Part shown: in pieces, positions 1 to 7,826 of the stretch
How positions within the stretch are numbered: the stretch's first letter is position 1
Layout of the letters: each line of letters opens with the position of its first letter
NCBI GenBank assembly: GCA_963705325.1
Contig: OY970069.1
Span: forward strand, 4,216,001-4,280,000
DNA from: DATARH01 sp963705325
Lineage (GTDB): Bacteria; Pseudomonadota; Alphaproteobacteria; ATCC43930; CGMCC-115725
DNA length: 64,000 bases
Direction of reading: 5' to 3'
Notes under the pieces: model-generated
What the model saw: the letters and a program-made list of their open reading frames with translations, nothing else
What the model was told of the DNA's origin: nothing
Databases searched by the model: none
Program-made: the position numbers and the translations under genes

Positions 1-1517
1 TCCAGCTTCAGCGCGATGCGCATCAGGCGTGCCACGGTCTCGTCGCTGTCGCGCATCTGCTGCAGCACGGGTTCGGCTGCAATCGCCTTATCGAGCGTAA
101 CCGGGTGGGCCGGGTTGTTCGGGACCAGCTTGCAGAGGCGATCAACCTGGCCATACGGCATCCCGAGCACCCGGCCGACATCGCGCAGCACCGCGCGTGC
201 CTGCAGCTTGCCGAAGGTGATGATCTGAGCGACCCGGTCGCGGCCATATTTCTGCTGGACGTAGCGGATCACCTCGTCACGCCGGTCCTGGCAGAAGTCG
301 ATGTCGAAATCCGGCATCGACACGCGCTCGGGGTTGAGAAACCGCTCGAACAACAAGCCGAAACGCAGCGGGTCAAGGTCAGTAATAGTCAGCGCCCAGG
401 CCACAACTGACCCGGCGCCTGAGCCGCGGCCCGGCCCCACCGGAATTCCCTGCCGCTTGGCCCACTGAATGAAGTCGGCGACGATCAGGAAATACCCGGC
501 GAACCCCGTCCTGACGATCATGTCCAGCTCGAAGCCGAGCCGCTCACGATAGGGTGCGGCGGCGGCCGCGTCTTGGCCGAGCGCCGCCAGCCGGGCAGCA
601 AGCCCGCTCTCCGCGGCCTGACGAAGCGCCTCCTCTTCGCTCATCCCTTCCAGCGTCGGGAAGGCCGGCAGGATGGGGTCTTGCGCAACAGGCATGAAGG
701 CGCAACGGCGAGCGATAACCAGCGTGTTGTCGCAAGCCTCGGGCAGGTCGGCGAATAGTTCGCGCATCTCCACCGCCGGTCGGAAGTAATGTTCGGGAGT
801 CAATTGGTCGCGGTCGGTATCCTCGACCACCTTGCCCTGGGCAATGCACATCAGTGCGTCGTGCGCTTCATGGAAGTCGCGGTCCGGGAAATAGCAATCA
901 TTGGTGGCTACCAGGGGCACGTCCCGCGCGTAGGCGAGATCGACAAGCCCGGCCTCGCAGCGCGCTTCCTCCGGTTGGCCGTGCCGCGTAACTTCGATAT
1001 AGAGGCGGCCGGGGAAGACAGCTTTAAGGGAGTCGAGCAGAGCATTCGCGGCCTCGACTTGCCCATCGCCGATAAACCTTCCCAGCGGCCCCCTCGCTCC
1101 TCCGGTCAGGCATAGAATGCCGTCACTCTGCCCCGCCAGATCGGACAGCGACACAGCCGGCTCGGCGCCGGCGTCGCCGTCGAGGTACGACTTGCTAACC
1201 AGCGCCAGCAGGTTGCGGTAGCCAGCCTCGTTCTGCACCAGCAGCACGACACGATTGAGCGCACGCGGGGCGCGCTGCCCCTCAGCCGCGTCGTGTGTCA
1301 GCAGCGCTACCTCGCAACCGATGATCGGTTGGATCCCTGCCTCCGCGCAGGCCGTGGAGAACTCTAGCGCGCCAAACAGATTGCCGCTGTCGGTGATGGC
1401 CACCGCCGGCATCCTGTTGGCTTTGCATAACGCTACCAGTTCCTTGATTTTGATCGCCCCCGCCGACAGCGAATAGGCAGTGTGGACCCGGAGATGGATG
1501 AAATCGGCAAGCGGCAT
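1..1517 (-). CDS. dnaE: DNA polymerase III alpha subunit, N-terminal part (runs off left edge)
   Basis: Replicative DNA polymerase catalytic subunit. Only about 505 N-terminal codons are present; the rest lies beyond base 1. The protein opens with the PHP-domain segment HLRVHTAYSLSAGAI. Near residues 399-405 it has the palm motif PDFDIDF, whose Asp pair matches the catalytic aspartates of C-family polymerases, followed by FGKLQARAVLRDVGRV. I chose the ATG at 1517 because homologues start a few residues before the HLR motif. In-frame ATGs at 1547 and 1574 are alternatives and no strong Shine-Dalgarno site decides. It lies 117 bases downstream of lolD on the same strand, the usual alphaproteobacterial neighbourhood. 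Confidence 0.96.
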   Translation of the reverse strand, partial: MPLADFIHLRVHTAYSLSAGAIKIKELVALCKANRMPAVAITDSGNLFGALEFSTACAEAGIQPIIGCEVALLTHDAAEGQRAPRALNRVVLLVQNEAGYRNLLALVSKSYLDGDAGAEPAVSLSDLAGQSDGILCLTGGARGPLGRFIGDGQVEAANALLDSLKAVFPGRLYIEVTRHGQPEEARCEAGLVDLAYARDVPLVATNDCYFPDRDFHEAHDALMCIAQGKVVEDTDRDQLTPEHYFRPAVEMRELFADLPEACDNTLVIARRCAFMPVAQDPILPAFPTLEGMSEEEALRQAAESGLAARLAALGQDAAAAAPYRERLGFELDMIVRTGFAGYFLIVADFIQWAKRQGIPVGPGRGSGAGSVVAWALTITDLDPLRFGLLFERFLNPERVSMPDFDIDFCQDRRDEVIRYVQQKYGRDRVAQIITFGKLQARAVLRDVGRVLGMPYGQVDRLCKLVPNNPAHPVTLDKAIAAEPVLQQMRDSDETVARLMRIALKL

Positions 1518-1634
1518 TTTGGTCTCGAACAGTTGGCCCTTTACCATCGCACCACGGCAACGCGAAATCAGCATCGGATCGCGAACTTAGCGATTCCGCG
1601 AAACGCGGCTTGTCCCGCGCCACCGACGCGCCGA

Positions 1635-2327
1635 CTAGACTGGCGACTCGATGCTCCGCAGCTTACCCCCCTCGAGCGTCACGATGCGGTCGAGGCGGTT
1701 GGCGATCTCAAGATTGTGTGTCGCGATCAGTACCGCGAGCCCGGTAGCGCGGGTGATGTCGATCAAAGTCGACATCACCCCATCGGCGGTGGCCAGGTCG
1801 AGATTGCCGGTGGGCTCGTCGGCGAGAAGGATTTGCGGCCCGTTGGCGAGCGCGCGGACGATCGCGACGCGTTGCTGCTCGCCGCCCGACAGACGCGCGG
1901 GACGATGATCCATTCGATCGGCAAGCCCAACCCGCTTTAGCAGTTCTCCGGCCTTGTCCCGCGCCTCTCCGCGTGCAACCCCAGCGATCATCTGTGGGAT
2001 CATCACGTTCTCCAGCGCGGAAAATTCCGGCAGCAGATGGTGGAATTGATAGACGAACCCGAGCGCCGAGCGGCGGAGCAGGGTGCGCCTCTGGTCGCTG
2101 AGGGCGCCGCATTCCTGCTCGTTGATCCGTATCTCGCCGCCGTCGGGCCGCTCCAGTAGCCCGGCGAGATGCAGCAGGGTCGATTTCCCGGCGCCGGACG
2201 GCCCGAGGAGGGCCACCAGTTCGCCCGCCCGCAAGGTCAGATCGGCGCCGCTGAGTACGGTGAGCTCGATGGTGCCTTGGCGAAACACTTTTCTCACCCC
2301 ATCGAGCACCAAGGCCGGCCCGCTCAT
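1635..2327 (-). CDS. lolD: lipoprotein-releasing ABC transporter ATPase LolD
   Basis: ATPase of the LolCDE complex, which extracts lipoproteins from the inner membrane and hands them to LolA. The 230-residue protein has Walker A GPSGAGKST, the signature LSGGEQQRVAIVRAL, Walker B ILLADEPTGNLD and the switch His in ATHN. An upstream in-frame start exists at 2372, but the ATG at 2327 overlaps the stop of the permease gene in an ATGA tetranucleotide, which marks translational coupling. It is the third gene of proS-lolC/E-lolD. MacB-type ATPases are close relatives, but the partner permease favours Lol. Confidence 0.93.
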   Translation of the reverse strand: MSGPALVLDGVRKVFRQGTIELTVLSGADLTLRAGELVALLGPSGAGKSTLLHLAGLLERPDGGEIRINEQECGALSDQRRTLLRRSALGFVYQFHHLLPEFSALENVMIPQMIAGVARGEARDKAGELLKRVGLADRMDHRPARLSGGEQQRVAIVRALANGPQILLADEPTGNLDLATADGVMSTLIDITRATGLAVLIATHNLEIANRLDRIVTLEGGKLRSIESPV

Positions 2328-3568
2328 TCGTAGCGCAGCCCCTCGACCGGATCGAGCCGCGCCGCGCGCCACGAGGGATAGAGCGTCGCCAGAAACGACA
2401 GGGCCAGGGCCATGATCACCACAACGGTCACCTCACCGCTGTCGACGTGCGCCGGAATTCGGGTGAAAAAGTAAATTTCTGCCGAGAACAGATCGATATG
2501 CAGCACGCCCTGCAGGAATTGCCGGATCGCTTCGAGGTTCTTGGTGATCACCAGTCCCAGCCCGAACCCGGTCAGCGTCCCGACCACGCCGATGCTGGCG
2601 CCCGACAGCATGAAAATCCGCAAGATCATCCCGCGGGAGGCGCCCATTGTTCTGAGGATCGCGATATCGCGGCCCTTGTCCTTCACCATCATGATCATGC
2701 CTGAGATGATGTTGAACGCCGCGACGATGATAATTAGCGTCAAGATCAGGAACATGACGTTGCGTTCGATCTCGACGGCGTTGACGATGCTTGAGTTTGC
2801 CTTTTGCCAGTCGAGGATACGCACCGGCCGGTTGAGCTTCTGGGCGATGGCGCGCCCGATGGCCGTGGACTGGTCGGCATTGCGGACGAAGACTTCGAGA
2901 TAGCTGACCGCGTTCGGCATCTTGAAGAAGAGCTGCGCGGCGTCGAGCGGCATATAGATGAAGCTGTTGTCGTATTCGAAGAACCCGACATCGAATAACG
3001 CCGTGACAGTATAGGTTTTCATCCGCGGCACTGTGCCGAACGCGGTATCGGTGCCCTCCGGCGAAATCAGCGTGATCTTTCCCCCGACGGCAACCCCGAG
3101 CCGCCGCGCCAGCCGGTCGCCGATGGCGATGTTGTCGTCGGCGAAATCGGCCAGCGAGCCTGAGACGATATGGTCGGCGATCAGCTTGCGGGCGCGGATG
3201 TCGTCGGGACGGATGCCGCGCACCACCGCGCCTGCCGCCGCGCCGCTACCCGTGGCCATCACCTGGCCCTCGACCAACGGCGTCGCGCTGACCACCCCGG
3301 GCACCTCGCGAACCTGGACCGCAGTCGCATCGAAATCGCTCATTGTCGCGCCTGAACCGTAGAAGCCGAGATGACCGTTGAGCCCCAGGATCCGGCCGAT
3401 CAAATCCTCCCGGAACCCGTTCATCACCGACATGACGATGATCAGCGTCGCGACGCCGAGCGCGATGCCGAGCAGCGAGAAGATCGCAATGACCGAAACG
3501 AAACCTTCCTGGCGCCGCGCCCGCAGATAGCGGAACGCGACCATTCGCTCGAAGGTACCGAAGATCAC
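2324..3568 (-). CDS. lipoprotein-releasing system transmembrane protein LolC/LolE
   Basis: Membrane subunit of the Lol lipoprotein-release ABC transporter, 414 residues, the family's usual length. One N-terminal membrane segment lies around residues 25-48 (VSVIAIFSLLGIALGVATLI). A periplasmic domain follows, then three C-terminal segments around 270-295, 320-345 and 375-400, typical of the FtsX/LolC fold. The start is a GTG whose last bases form GTGA with the proS stop, and the 3' end overlaps lolD by four bases, so the three genes are translationally coupled. Many alphaproteobacteria have one LolC/E gene that probably forms a homodimer. I cannot tell LolC from LolE. Confidence 0.92.
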   Translation of the reverse strand: MIFGTFERMVAFRYLRARRQEGFVSVIAIFSLLGIALGVATLIIVMSVMNGFREDLIGRILGLNGHLGFYGSGATMSDFDATAVQVREVPGVVSATPLVEGQVMATGSGAAAGAVVRGIRPDDIRARKLIADHIVSGSLADFADDNIAIGDRLARRLGVAVGGKITLISPEGTDTAFGTVPRMKTYTVTALFDVGFFEYDNSFIYMPLDAAQLFFKMPNAVSYLEVFVRNADQSTAIGRAIAQKLNRPVRILDWQKANSSIVNAVEIERNVMFLILTLIIIVAAFNIISGMIMMVKDKGRDIAILRTMGASRGMILRIFMLSGASIGVVGTLTGFGLGLVITKNLEAIRQFLQGVLHIDLFSAEIYFFTRIPAHVDSGEVTVVVIMALALSFLATLYPSWRAARLDPVEGLRYE

Positions 3569-4878
3569 GCCGTTACGCGCTCGAGCGCCGCGTCAGCCGG
3601 CAGGTCTTGCCGATCACCGGTGCGCCGGTTCTTTACTTCGAGCGTGCCGGCGGCAACGCCGCGCGGTCCAACGATGAGCTGCCAGGGCAAGCCAATGAGG
3701 TCCATGGTCGCGAACTTGGCGCCCGGCGACTCGTCGCGGTCGTCATAGAGTACCTCGATCCCACGATCGCACAGCCTAGCGTACAGCTCGTCGGCGGCGG
3801 CGACGCAGCGAGCGTCCGCGGCCCGCAGATTGACGAGCCCCACCCGGAAGGGCGCTACCGGCTCAGGCCAGATGATCCCGGCATCGTCGTGGTTGGCCTC
3901 GATCAGCGCGCCGACCAGTCGCGATACGCCGATCCCGTAGGAACCCATTTCCAACGGTACGGTGCTGCCGTCCGCGAGGCTGACGACCGCCCCCATCGGC
4001 GCCGAATATTTGGTGCCGAAATAGAAGGTCTGGCCGACCTCGATGCCGCGTGCGGTAACCAGCCGGTCGGCCGGCACCGGGCATTTCGCAGGGTCGTGGA
4101 TTTCATCGGTGGCGGCGTAAAGCGCCGTCCATTCCCGGAACCCGGGCTCGAGATCGCTGTCGTAATCGACCGGGTTGGCGAGGATATCGCGGTCGAGCCA
4201 GGCCTTGTCACAATACACTTGGCTTTCGCCGGTGTCGGCCAGCACCTGGAACTCATGGCTGAGGTCGCCGCCGATCGGCCCGGTATCCGCCCGCATCGGG
4301 ATCGCCTTCAGCCCCATCCGCGCGAACGTGCGGAGATAGGCGAAGAACATATTGTTGTATGCCCGCTTAGCCCCCGCGGCATCGAGATCGAAGCTGTAAG
4401 CGTCCTTCATTAGGAACTCGCGCCCGCGCATCACGCCGAAACGCGGCCGCACCTCGTCGCGAAACTTCCACTGGATGTGGTAAAGGTTCTTTGGTACGTC
4501 GCGATAACTCTTGATTGCGTCGCGGACGATCGCGGTGATCATCTCCTCGTTGGTCGGGCCGTACAGCATCTCGCGGTCGTGGCGGTCGCGGATGCGGAGC
4601 ATCTCCTCGCCGTAATCGTCGTAGCGGTTGCTTTCGCGCCATAGATCGGCCGGCTGTATCGTCGGCATCAACACTTCCTGCGCACCAGCGCGATCCTGCT
4701 CCTCTCGCACGATCTGCTCGACTTTTTTCAACACGCGAAAGCCGAGTGGCAGCCACGAATAGATGCCGGCGGAGGATTGGCGGATCATGCCGGCGCGCAG
4801 CATCAACCGGTGCGAGACGATTTGCGCCTCGCTTGGGTTTTCGCGGATCACCGGCAGGAAGTATCGAGAAAGGCGCAT
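3565..4878 (-). CDS. proS: prolyl-tRNA synthetase, short alphaproteobacterial form
   Basis: Class II aminoacyl-tRNA synthetase charging tRNA-Pro, 437 residues. It begins MRLSRYFLPVIRENPSEAQ and carries the class II segments MLRAGMIRQSSAGIYSWLP and FRDEVRPRFGVMRGREFLMK. The C-terminal anticodon-binding domain contains YDDRDESPGAKFATMDLIG. The length is about 130 residues less than the E. coli enzyme because the INS editing insertion is absent, as is usual in alphaproteobacteria; trans-editing factors usually compensate. An in-frame start at 4917 would add 13 unrelated residues, so ATG 4878 is preferred. It is the first gene of the proS-lolC/E-lolD operon. Confidence 0.96.
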   Translation of the reverse strand: MRLSRYFLPVIRENPSEAQIVSHRLMLRAGMIRQSSAGIYSWLPLGFRVLKKVEQIVREEQDRAGAQEVLMPTIQPADLWRESNRYDDYGEEMLRIRDRHDREMLYGPTNEEMITAIVRDAIKSYRDVPKNLYHIQWKFRDEVRPRFGVMRGREFLMKDAYSFDLDAAGAKRAYNNMFFAYLRTFARMGLKAIPMRADTGPIGGDLSHEFQVLADTGESQVYCDKAWLDRDILANPVDYDSDLEPGFREWTALYAATDEIHDPAKCPVPADRLVTARGIEVGQTFYFGTKYSAPMGAVVSLADGSTVPLEMGSYGIGVSRLVGALIEANHDDAGIIWPEPVAPFRVGLVNLRAADARCVAAADELYARLCDRGIEVLYDDRDESPGAKFATMDLIGLPWQLIVGPRGVAAGTLEVKNRRTGDRQDLPADAALERVTA

Positions 4879-4991
4879 AGCTGCTGCTTTTGGCTGACGG
4901 GCGCGCACTCTAGGCAAGACACCCTGCCCTGTCCATTGAGCGACCTATCGGCGGAATGACGCGGCGAGCGATTTCCGCGAAAATTTACGCG

Positions 4992-5123
4992 ATGCTCGAA
5001 AGCCTATTCCACCTCAAGGAAAACGGCACCACCGTCCGCACCGAGCTGGTTGCCGGCGGGCTGCTAGTCCGTCCCACTTCGTCCTGGCGCTCGTCGTTGA
5101 TCATAAAATGCACGCTATTTTGA
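4992..5123 (+). pseudogene. 5' relic of an NCS2/AzgA-type purine permease gene
   Basis: The 43-codon reading frame from ATG 4992 starts MLESLFHLKENGTTVRTELV. This closely resembles the conserved N-terminus of AzgA-like adenine/guanine/hypoxanthine permeases (LF-x-L-x-x-GTTVRTE-hydrophobic-AG). After about residue 23 the resemblance stops where the first membrane helix (TTFLTMAYI in homologues) should begin, and the frame ends at TGA 5121-5123. The rest of the permease, over 400 codons, is absent before the next gene. I read it as the remnant of a deleted gene, not a functional small protein. The similarity is recalled from the family, not computed. Confidence 0.65.
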
Positions 5124-5125
5124 CA
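5120..5125 (+). promoter_or_regulatory. possible -35 box ahead of the folded leader
   Basis: TTGACA at 5120-5125 is a perfect -35 hexamer in an otherwise gene-free stretch. No good -10 box lies at the normal distance; the nearest candidates around 5143-5152 are poor. It could drive the structured leader and the aminotransferase. A start near 5155 would leave out the 5143-5153 arm of one proposed helix, so this promoter and that helix may not both be real. Confidence 0.25.
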
Positions 5126-5142
5126 AGAAATCGCGTGACCAT

Positions 5143-5301
5143 CCGGTAGGTTCTGCGTAAGATGCCAGCAAAAGCGCGTTGACTGGGCAATAGCCTGGCC
5201 CGAGTTCAGGGAGGCTCGGAACCGAACCGGCCGATGGCGGAAATCGCGGCCGGATAAACGAGAACAGTGTTGGCAGGGCTTGGCCCTGCCTATTTTTTGT
5301 T
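5143..5301 (+). ncRNA. candidate structured leader RNA (riboswitch or attenuator-like) upstream of the aminotransferase
   Basis: A compact set of complementary segments suggests a folded RNA. P1 pairs TGCCAGCA (5163-5170) with TGTTGGCA (5268-5275). Inside it are hairpins CTGGGC/GCCTGG (5183-5188 with 5193-5198), CCGAG/CTCGG (5200-5204 with 5215-5219, loop containing GGGAGG) and CCGGCCG/CGGCCGG (5227-5233 with 5247-5253). The 3' strand of P1 shares GGCA with the 5' arm of the terminator at 5272-5290, so P1 and the terminator exclude each other. CCGGT-A-GGTTC (5143-5153) can also pair with 5219-5230. I do not recognise a known riboswitch class, and it does not match my recollection of 6S, SRP or RNase P RNA. 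Confidence 0.42.
5272..5301 (+). terminator. intrinsic terminator in the leader of the aminotransferase gene
   Basis: GGCAGGGC (5272-5279), a TTG loop and GCCCTGCC (5283-5290) form a perfect 8-bp GC-rich stem followed by TATTTTTTG. It lies 137 bases before the aminotransferase start and after a gene-free folded stretch. It is therefore either an attenuator or the end of an independent small RNA. Confidence 0.75.
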
Positions 5302-5315
5302 CAAATGGTCGCCGT

Positions 5316-5360
5316 CAACCGCGACAATCGGCAGCGGCTTGAGCTGCCGTCTCGCGGTTG
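5316..5360 (+). other. long bipartite hairpin in the aminotransferase 5' region
   Basis: CAACCGCGA (5316-5324) pairs with TCGCGGTTG (5352-5360). Inside it, CGGCAGC (5329-5335) pairs with GCTGCCG (5343-5349). The two perfect stems (9 and 7 bp) are separated by a 4/2 internal loop, with a 7-base terminal loop. There is no following T-run, so it is not a simple terminator. It may be part of the same regulatory leader or protect the mRNA 5' end. Confidence 0.5.
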
Positions 5361-5437
5361 CCTTAACCGGGCGCATGCTTATCCTGCGCGCCCTTTATCG
5401 ACAGCGAGATCGCGCCCTCTGGGGCGGGGATGACGAG

Positions 5438-6622
5438 ATGGCGCATAAGAACGGCTGGCATTTTTTCATGAATCCCGGGCCGACCAACATCCCGGACCGC
5501 ATCCTGCGGGCGATGGATCGCGCCACGATGGATTTTACCGGCGCCGAGTTCCGCGCCATCGCCGACGAGTGCTTCGCCGGTCTGCAGCGCGTGTTCAAAA
5601 CCACCGCTCCCATCCTGGGTTACGCCTCGACCGGGCACGGGGCCTGGGAAGCCGCGCTAGTCAACTTGTTCTCGCCCGGCGACAAGGTGCTGATCGTCGA
5701 GAGCGGCTATTTCTCGGTCAATTGGGGCCTGCGGGCCGAGGCTTTTGGACTCCTGGTCGAGACGTTGCCCAACGACTGGCGCCGCTGTGCCGACCCCGCC
5801 AAGCTCGAAGCCCGGTTGCGCGAGGACAAAGGCCACCACATCAAGGCGGTGCTTGCCGTTCATAACGAAACCTCGACCGGGGTCGCCCATCCAATCGCGG
5901 CGATGCGCAAGGCGATCGACGCGGCAGGGCATCCGGCGCTGTTCTGCGTCGACACGATCTCCTCGCTCGGCTCGTTCGATTTTCGGATGGATGAGTGGGG
6001 GGTAGACGTAACTGTCGTCGGCTCGCAGAAAGGCCTGATGCTGCCGACCGGCATGGCCTTTACCGGGGTCAGCGCCAAGGCGATGGCGGCGACCGCGGTG
6101 GCGAAGCTGCCGCGCGTCTATTGGGATTGGCGCCGTCTTCTCGGCCAGAGCCCGCAGCAAGGCTATTGGAACGGCACCGTGCCTGTTCACTTCTTCTACG
6201 GGCTGCGCGAGGCACTCAAGCTGCTCGAGGAAGAAGGCCTCGACAATGTGTTCGCCCGCCACCATCGCCTCGCTGAGGCGACCCGCCGCGCGGTACGCAC
6301 CTGGCGGCAGAATGATGGGCCTGAGATTTTCGCGACCGATCCAAGCGGGCAATCGGACACCGTCACCGCTATCCTGATGCCTGATGGCCATGATGCCGAC
6401 GCGATGCGACAGATTTGCCTCGACAAGTTCAACGTATCGCTGGGCGGGGGGCTCGGATCTCTGAAAGGCCGGCTCTTCCGTATTGGCCATCTTGGCGACG
6501 TCAACGAAGCGATGGTGCTGGGGGCGCTCGGCGCAATCGAAATCTCCCTGGAACTCGCCGGGGTGCCGCATGGCCGCGGCGGCGTCCAGGCGGCGATGGA
6601 ATATCTGACCTCCGAGGCCTGA
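5438..6622 (+). CDS. class V aminotransferase, probable serine-glyoxylate aminotransferase
   Basis: PLP enzyme of fold type I, 394 residues. It probably transfers the amino group of serine or alanine to glyoxylate, giving glycine. The N-terminal FMNPGPTNIPDRI is the usual opening of the SGAT/AGAT group, and the PLP Lys is K198 in VGSQKGLMLPTG. Other family segments are GYASTGHGAWEAAL, HNETSTGV and FRIGHLGD. The start at ATG 5438 fits homologues; in-frame codons back to 5267 would add 57 unlike residues and run through the leader hairpin. Preceded by a folded leader with a terminator. Alternatives within the family are alanine-glyoxylate or purine-catabolic ureidoglycine-glyoxylate aminotransferase. 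Confidence 0.85.
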   Translation: MAHKNGWHFFMNPGPTNIPDRILRAMDRATMDFTGAEFRAIADECFAGLQRVFKTTAPILGYASTGHGAWEAALVNLFSPGDKVLIVESGYFSVNWGLRAEAFGLLVETLPNDWRRCADPAKLEARLREDKGHHIKAVLAVHNETSTGVAHPIAAMRKAIDAAGHPALFCVDTISSLGSFDFRMDEWGVDVTVVGSQKGLMLPTGMAFTGVSAKAMAATAVAKLPRVYWDWRRLLGQSPQQGYWNGTVPVHFFYGLREALKLLEEEGLDNVFARHHRLAEATRRAVRTWRQNDGPEIFATDPSGQSDTVTAILMPDGHDADAMRQICLDKFNVSLGGGLGSLKGRLFRIGHLGDVNEAMVLGALGAIEISLELAGVPHGRGGVQAAMEYLTSEA

Positions 6623-6678
6623 TTGCCGCAGACCGACGACGAGGCTATATACCCGCGCGGTGCGGAAAGGATCGAACG

Positions 6679-6906
6679 ATGAAAGAGGGCATCCACCCCG
6701 ACTACCACGAGATCACCATCCTGATGACCGATGGCAGCTCGTACAAGACGCGCTCGACCTACGGCAAGCCAGGCGACACGCTGCGCCTCGACATCGATCC
6801 GAAATCGCACCCGGCTTGGACGGGCGGCCAGCAGCGCCTGCTCGATACCGGCGGCCAGCTCGCCCGCTTCAACAAACGGTTCCAAGGCTTCGGCATCAAG
6901 AGCTAG
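6679..6906 (+). CDS. rpmE: 50S ribosomal protein L31
   Basis: Large-subunit ribosomal protein, 75 residues, beginning MKEGIHPDYHEITI and ending RFNKRFQGFGIKS. It has none of the four zinc-binding cysteines of the C+ type, so it is the zinc-independent form usual in alphaproteobacteria. ATG 6679 is preceded by AAAGG at a suitable distance. It stands alone, 56 bases after the aminotransferase. A 7-bp GC-rich stem extendable by 4 bp (6910-6939) follows the stop and precedes the convergent Hsp20 gene. Confidence 0.96.
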   Translation: MKEGIHPDYHEITILMTDGSSYKTRSTYGKPGDTLRLDIDPKSHPAWTGGQQRLLDTGGQLARFNKRFQGFGIKS

Positions 6907-6909
6907 TTG

Positions 6910-6939
6910 GGAAGAGCGCCGTCTCGCTGGCGCTCCTCC
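6910..6939. terminator. hairpin between convergent rpmE and hsp20, possible bidirectional terminator
   Basis: GAGCGCC (6914-6920) pairs with GGCGCTC (6929-6935), and four more outer pairs form beyond one A-C mismatch. There is no T-run on either side, so factor-independent termination is uncertain. The position between two convergent stops is what suggests the role. Confidence 0.4.
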
Positions 6940-6948
6940 CAACCGCGC

Positions 6949-7347
6949 TCAGTTGATCGCGATCCGCCGCGGCAGCGCTTCCTTCGCCTTCTTCAGGGCC
7001 AGCGTAAGTACGCCGTCTTCGACGTGCGCGCTGACTTGTTCTTGGTCCAGTTTGTTCGACAGGGTGAATGAGCGCGCGAAATGCCCGACATTGTACTCGG
7101 TGTAGAGCGGTTCCAGCCCATCGTAATTGGCGAAGTTGATCTTCGCCTCGACCCGCAGCACGTCGTCTTCGATCTTGACCTCGATATCCTCCTTTCCGAC
7201 ACCGGGAATTTCCATGATGACGGTTAATGCGTCATCGGTCTCGTAGATGTCGGTGTTCGGTAGGAAGTAACGCGACGGCACAGTCAATTCTTCCTTGCCG
7301 ACAACCTCCTTCTTCTCCTGCACTTGCAGCTCTTGCGACCTGGCCAT
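6949..7347 (-). CDS. small heat-shock protein, Hsp20/alpha-crystallin family
   Basis: ATP-independent holdase chaperone, 132 residues. The alpha-crystallin domain runs from about residue 27 (FLPNTDIYETDDALTVIMEI) to the C-terminus, with PGVGKEDIEVKIEDDVLRVEA and the GVLTLALKKA strand near 112-121. The N-terminal arm is short and charged (QELQVQEKKEVVGKEE), unlike the other two Hsp20 proteins here. It is third in a minus-strand run after the 64-residue gene and another hsp20. The start is supported by GGAGG before ATG 7347. Transcription probably comes from the RpoH-type promoter at 8093-8120. Confidence 0.92.
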   Translation of the reverse strand: MARSQELQVQEKKEVVGKEELTVPSRYFLPNTDIYETDDALTVIMEIPGVGKEDIEVKIEDDVLRVEAKINFANYDGLEPLYTEYNVGHFARSFTLSNKLDQEQVSAHVEDGVLTLALKKAKEALPRRIAIN

Positions 7348-7383
7348 CTCAATCCTCCGCGTCCTTATCCTTCCGCGTCAAGT

Positions 7384-7809
7384 TCAGCCGATTGCGATGG
7401 TTTTCGGCTTGTCGCGCTCGGCGCGTGGCAAATAAAGGGCGAGGACCCCATCCCGGCACTCGGCCTTGACGGCGTCCGCGTCGATTTCAACCGGCACCGT
7501 GACGGCTCGGTCGAAATGCCCGGCACGGCGCTCGCGGCGGTGCAGTGCGGCCGCCTCGCCGTAATCGATAGTCTTACTGCCGCTGAGCCGGATCGTGTTG
7601 CCCTTCACCTGCACCTGGATGTCCGCCTTGCGGACGCCAGGGACCTCGGTGATCACCACCACGTCCTCGCCCCTGCGGAAAACGTTGAGCGGTGGATAGG
7701 CCCCGGCCGCGCTGGGGCTACTCCCCAACCAGGAACTAGCCCGGAAGGCATCCAGCGTCTGCTGGAACTGTTGCAGCGTATCGAACGGGTCGGGAAACAG
7801 CATCGCCAT
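7384..7809 (-). CDS. small heat-shock protein, Hsp20/alpha-crystallin family
   Basis: Holdase chaperone, 141 residues. It has an N-terminal arm MLFPDPFDTLQQFQQTLDAF, then the alpha-crystallin domain from about residue 39 (YPPLNVFRRGEDVVVITEVP) with DIQVQVKGNTIRLSGSK and the GVLALYLPRAERDKPK terminal strand. This matches the class often paired with a second diverged copy, as here. ATG 7809 has GGGAGG upstream. It lies 17 bases after the 64-residue gene and 36 bases before the next hsp20, so the three genes look cotranscribed. Confidence 0.93.
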   Translation of the reverse strand: MAMLFPDPFDTLQQFQQTLDAFRASSWLGSSPSAAGAYPPLNVFRRGEDVVVITEVPGVRKADIQVQVKGNTIRLSGSKTIDYGEAAALHRRERRAGHFDRAVTVPVEIDADAVKAECRDGVLALYLPRAERDKPKTIAIG

Positions 7810-7826
7810 GACGAGCCTCCCTCGAT

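Noticed and set aside
5143..5301. 6S RNA, SRP RNA, tmRNA or RNase P RNA
   Set aside because: The expected conserved elements as I know them are absent, and the helices form a junction, not the long 6S hairpin. A covariance search could overturn this.
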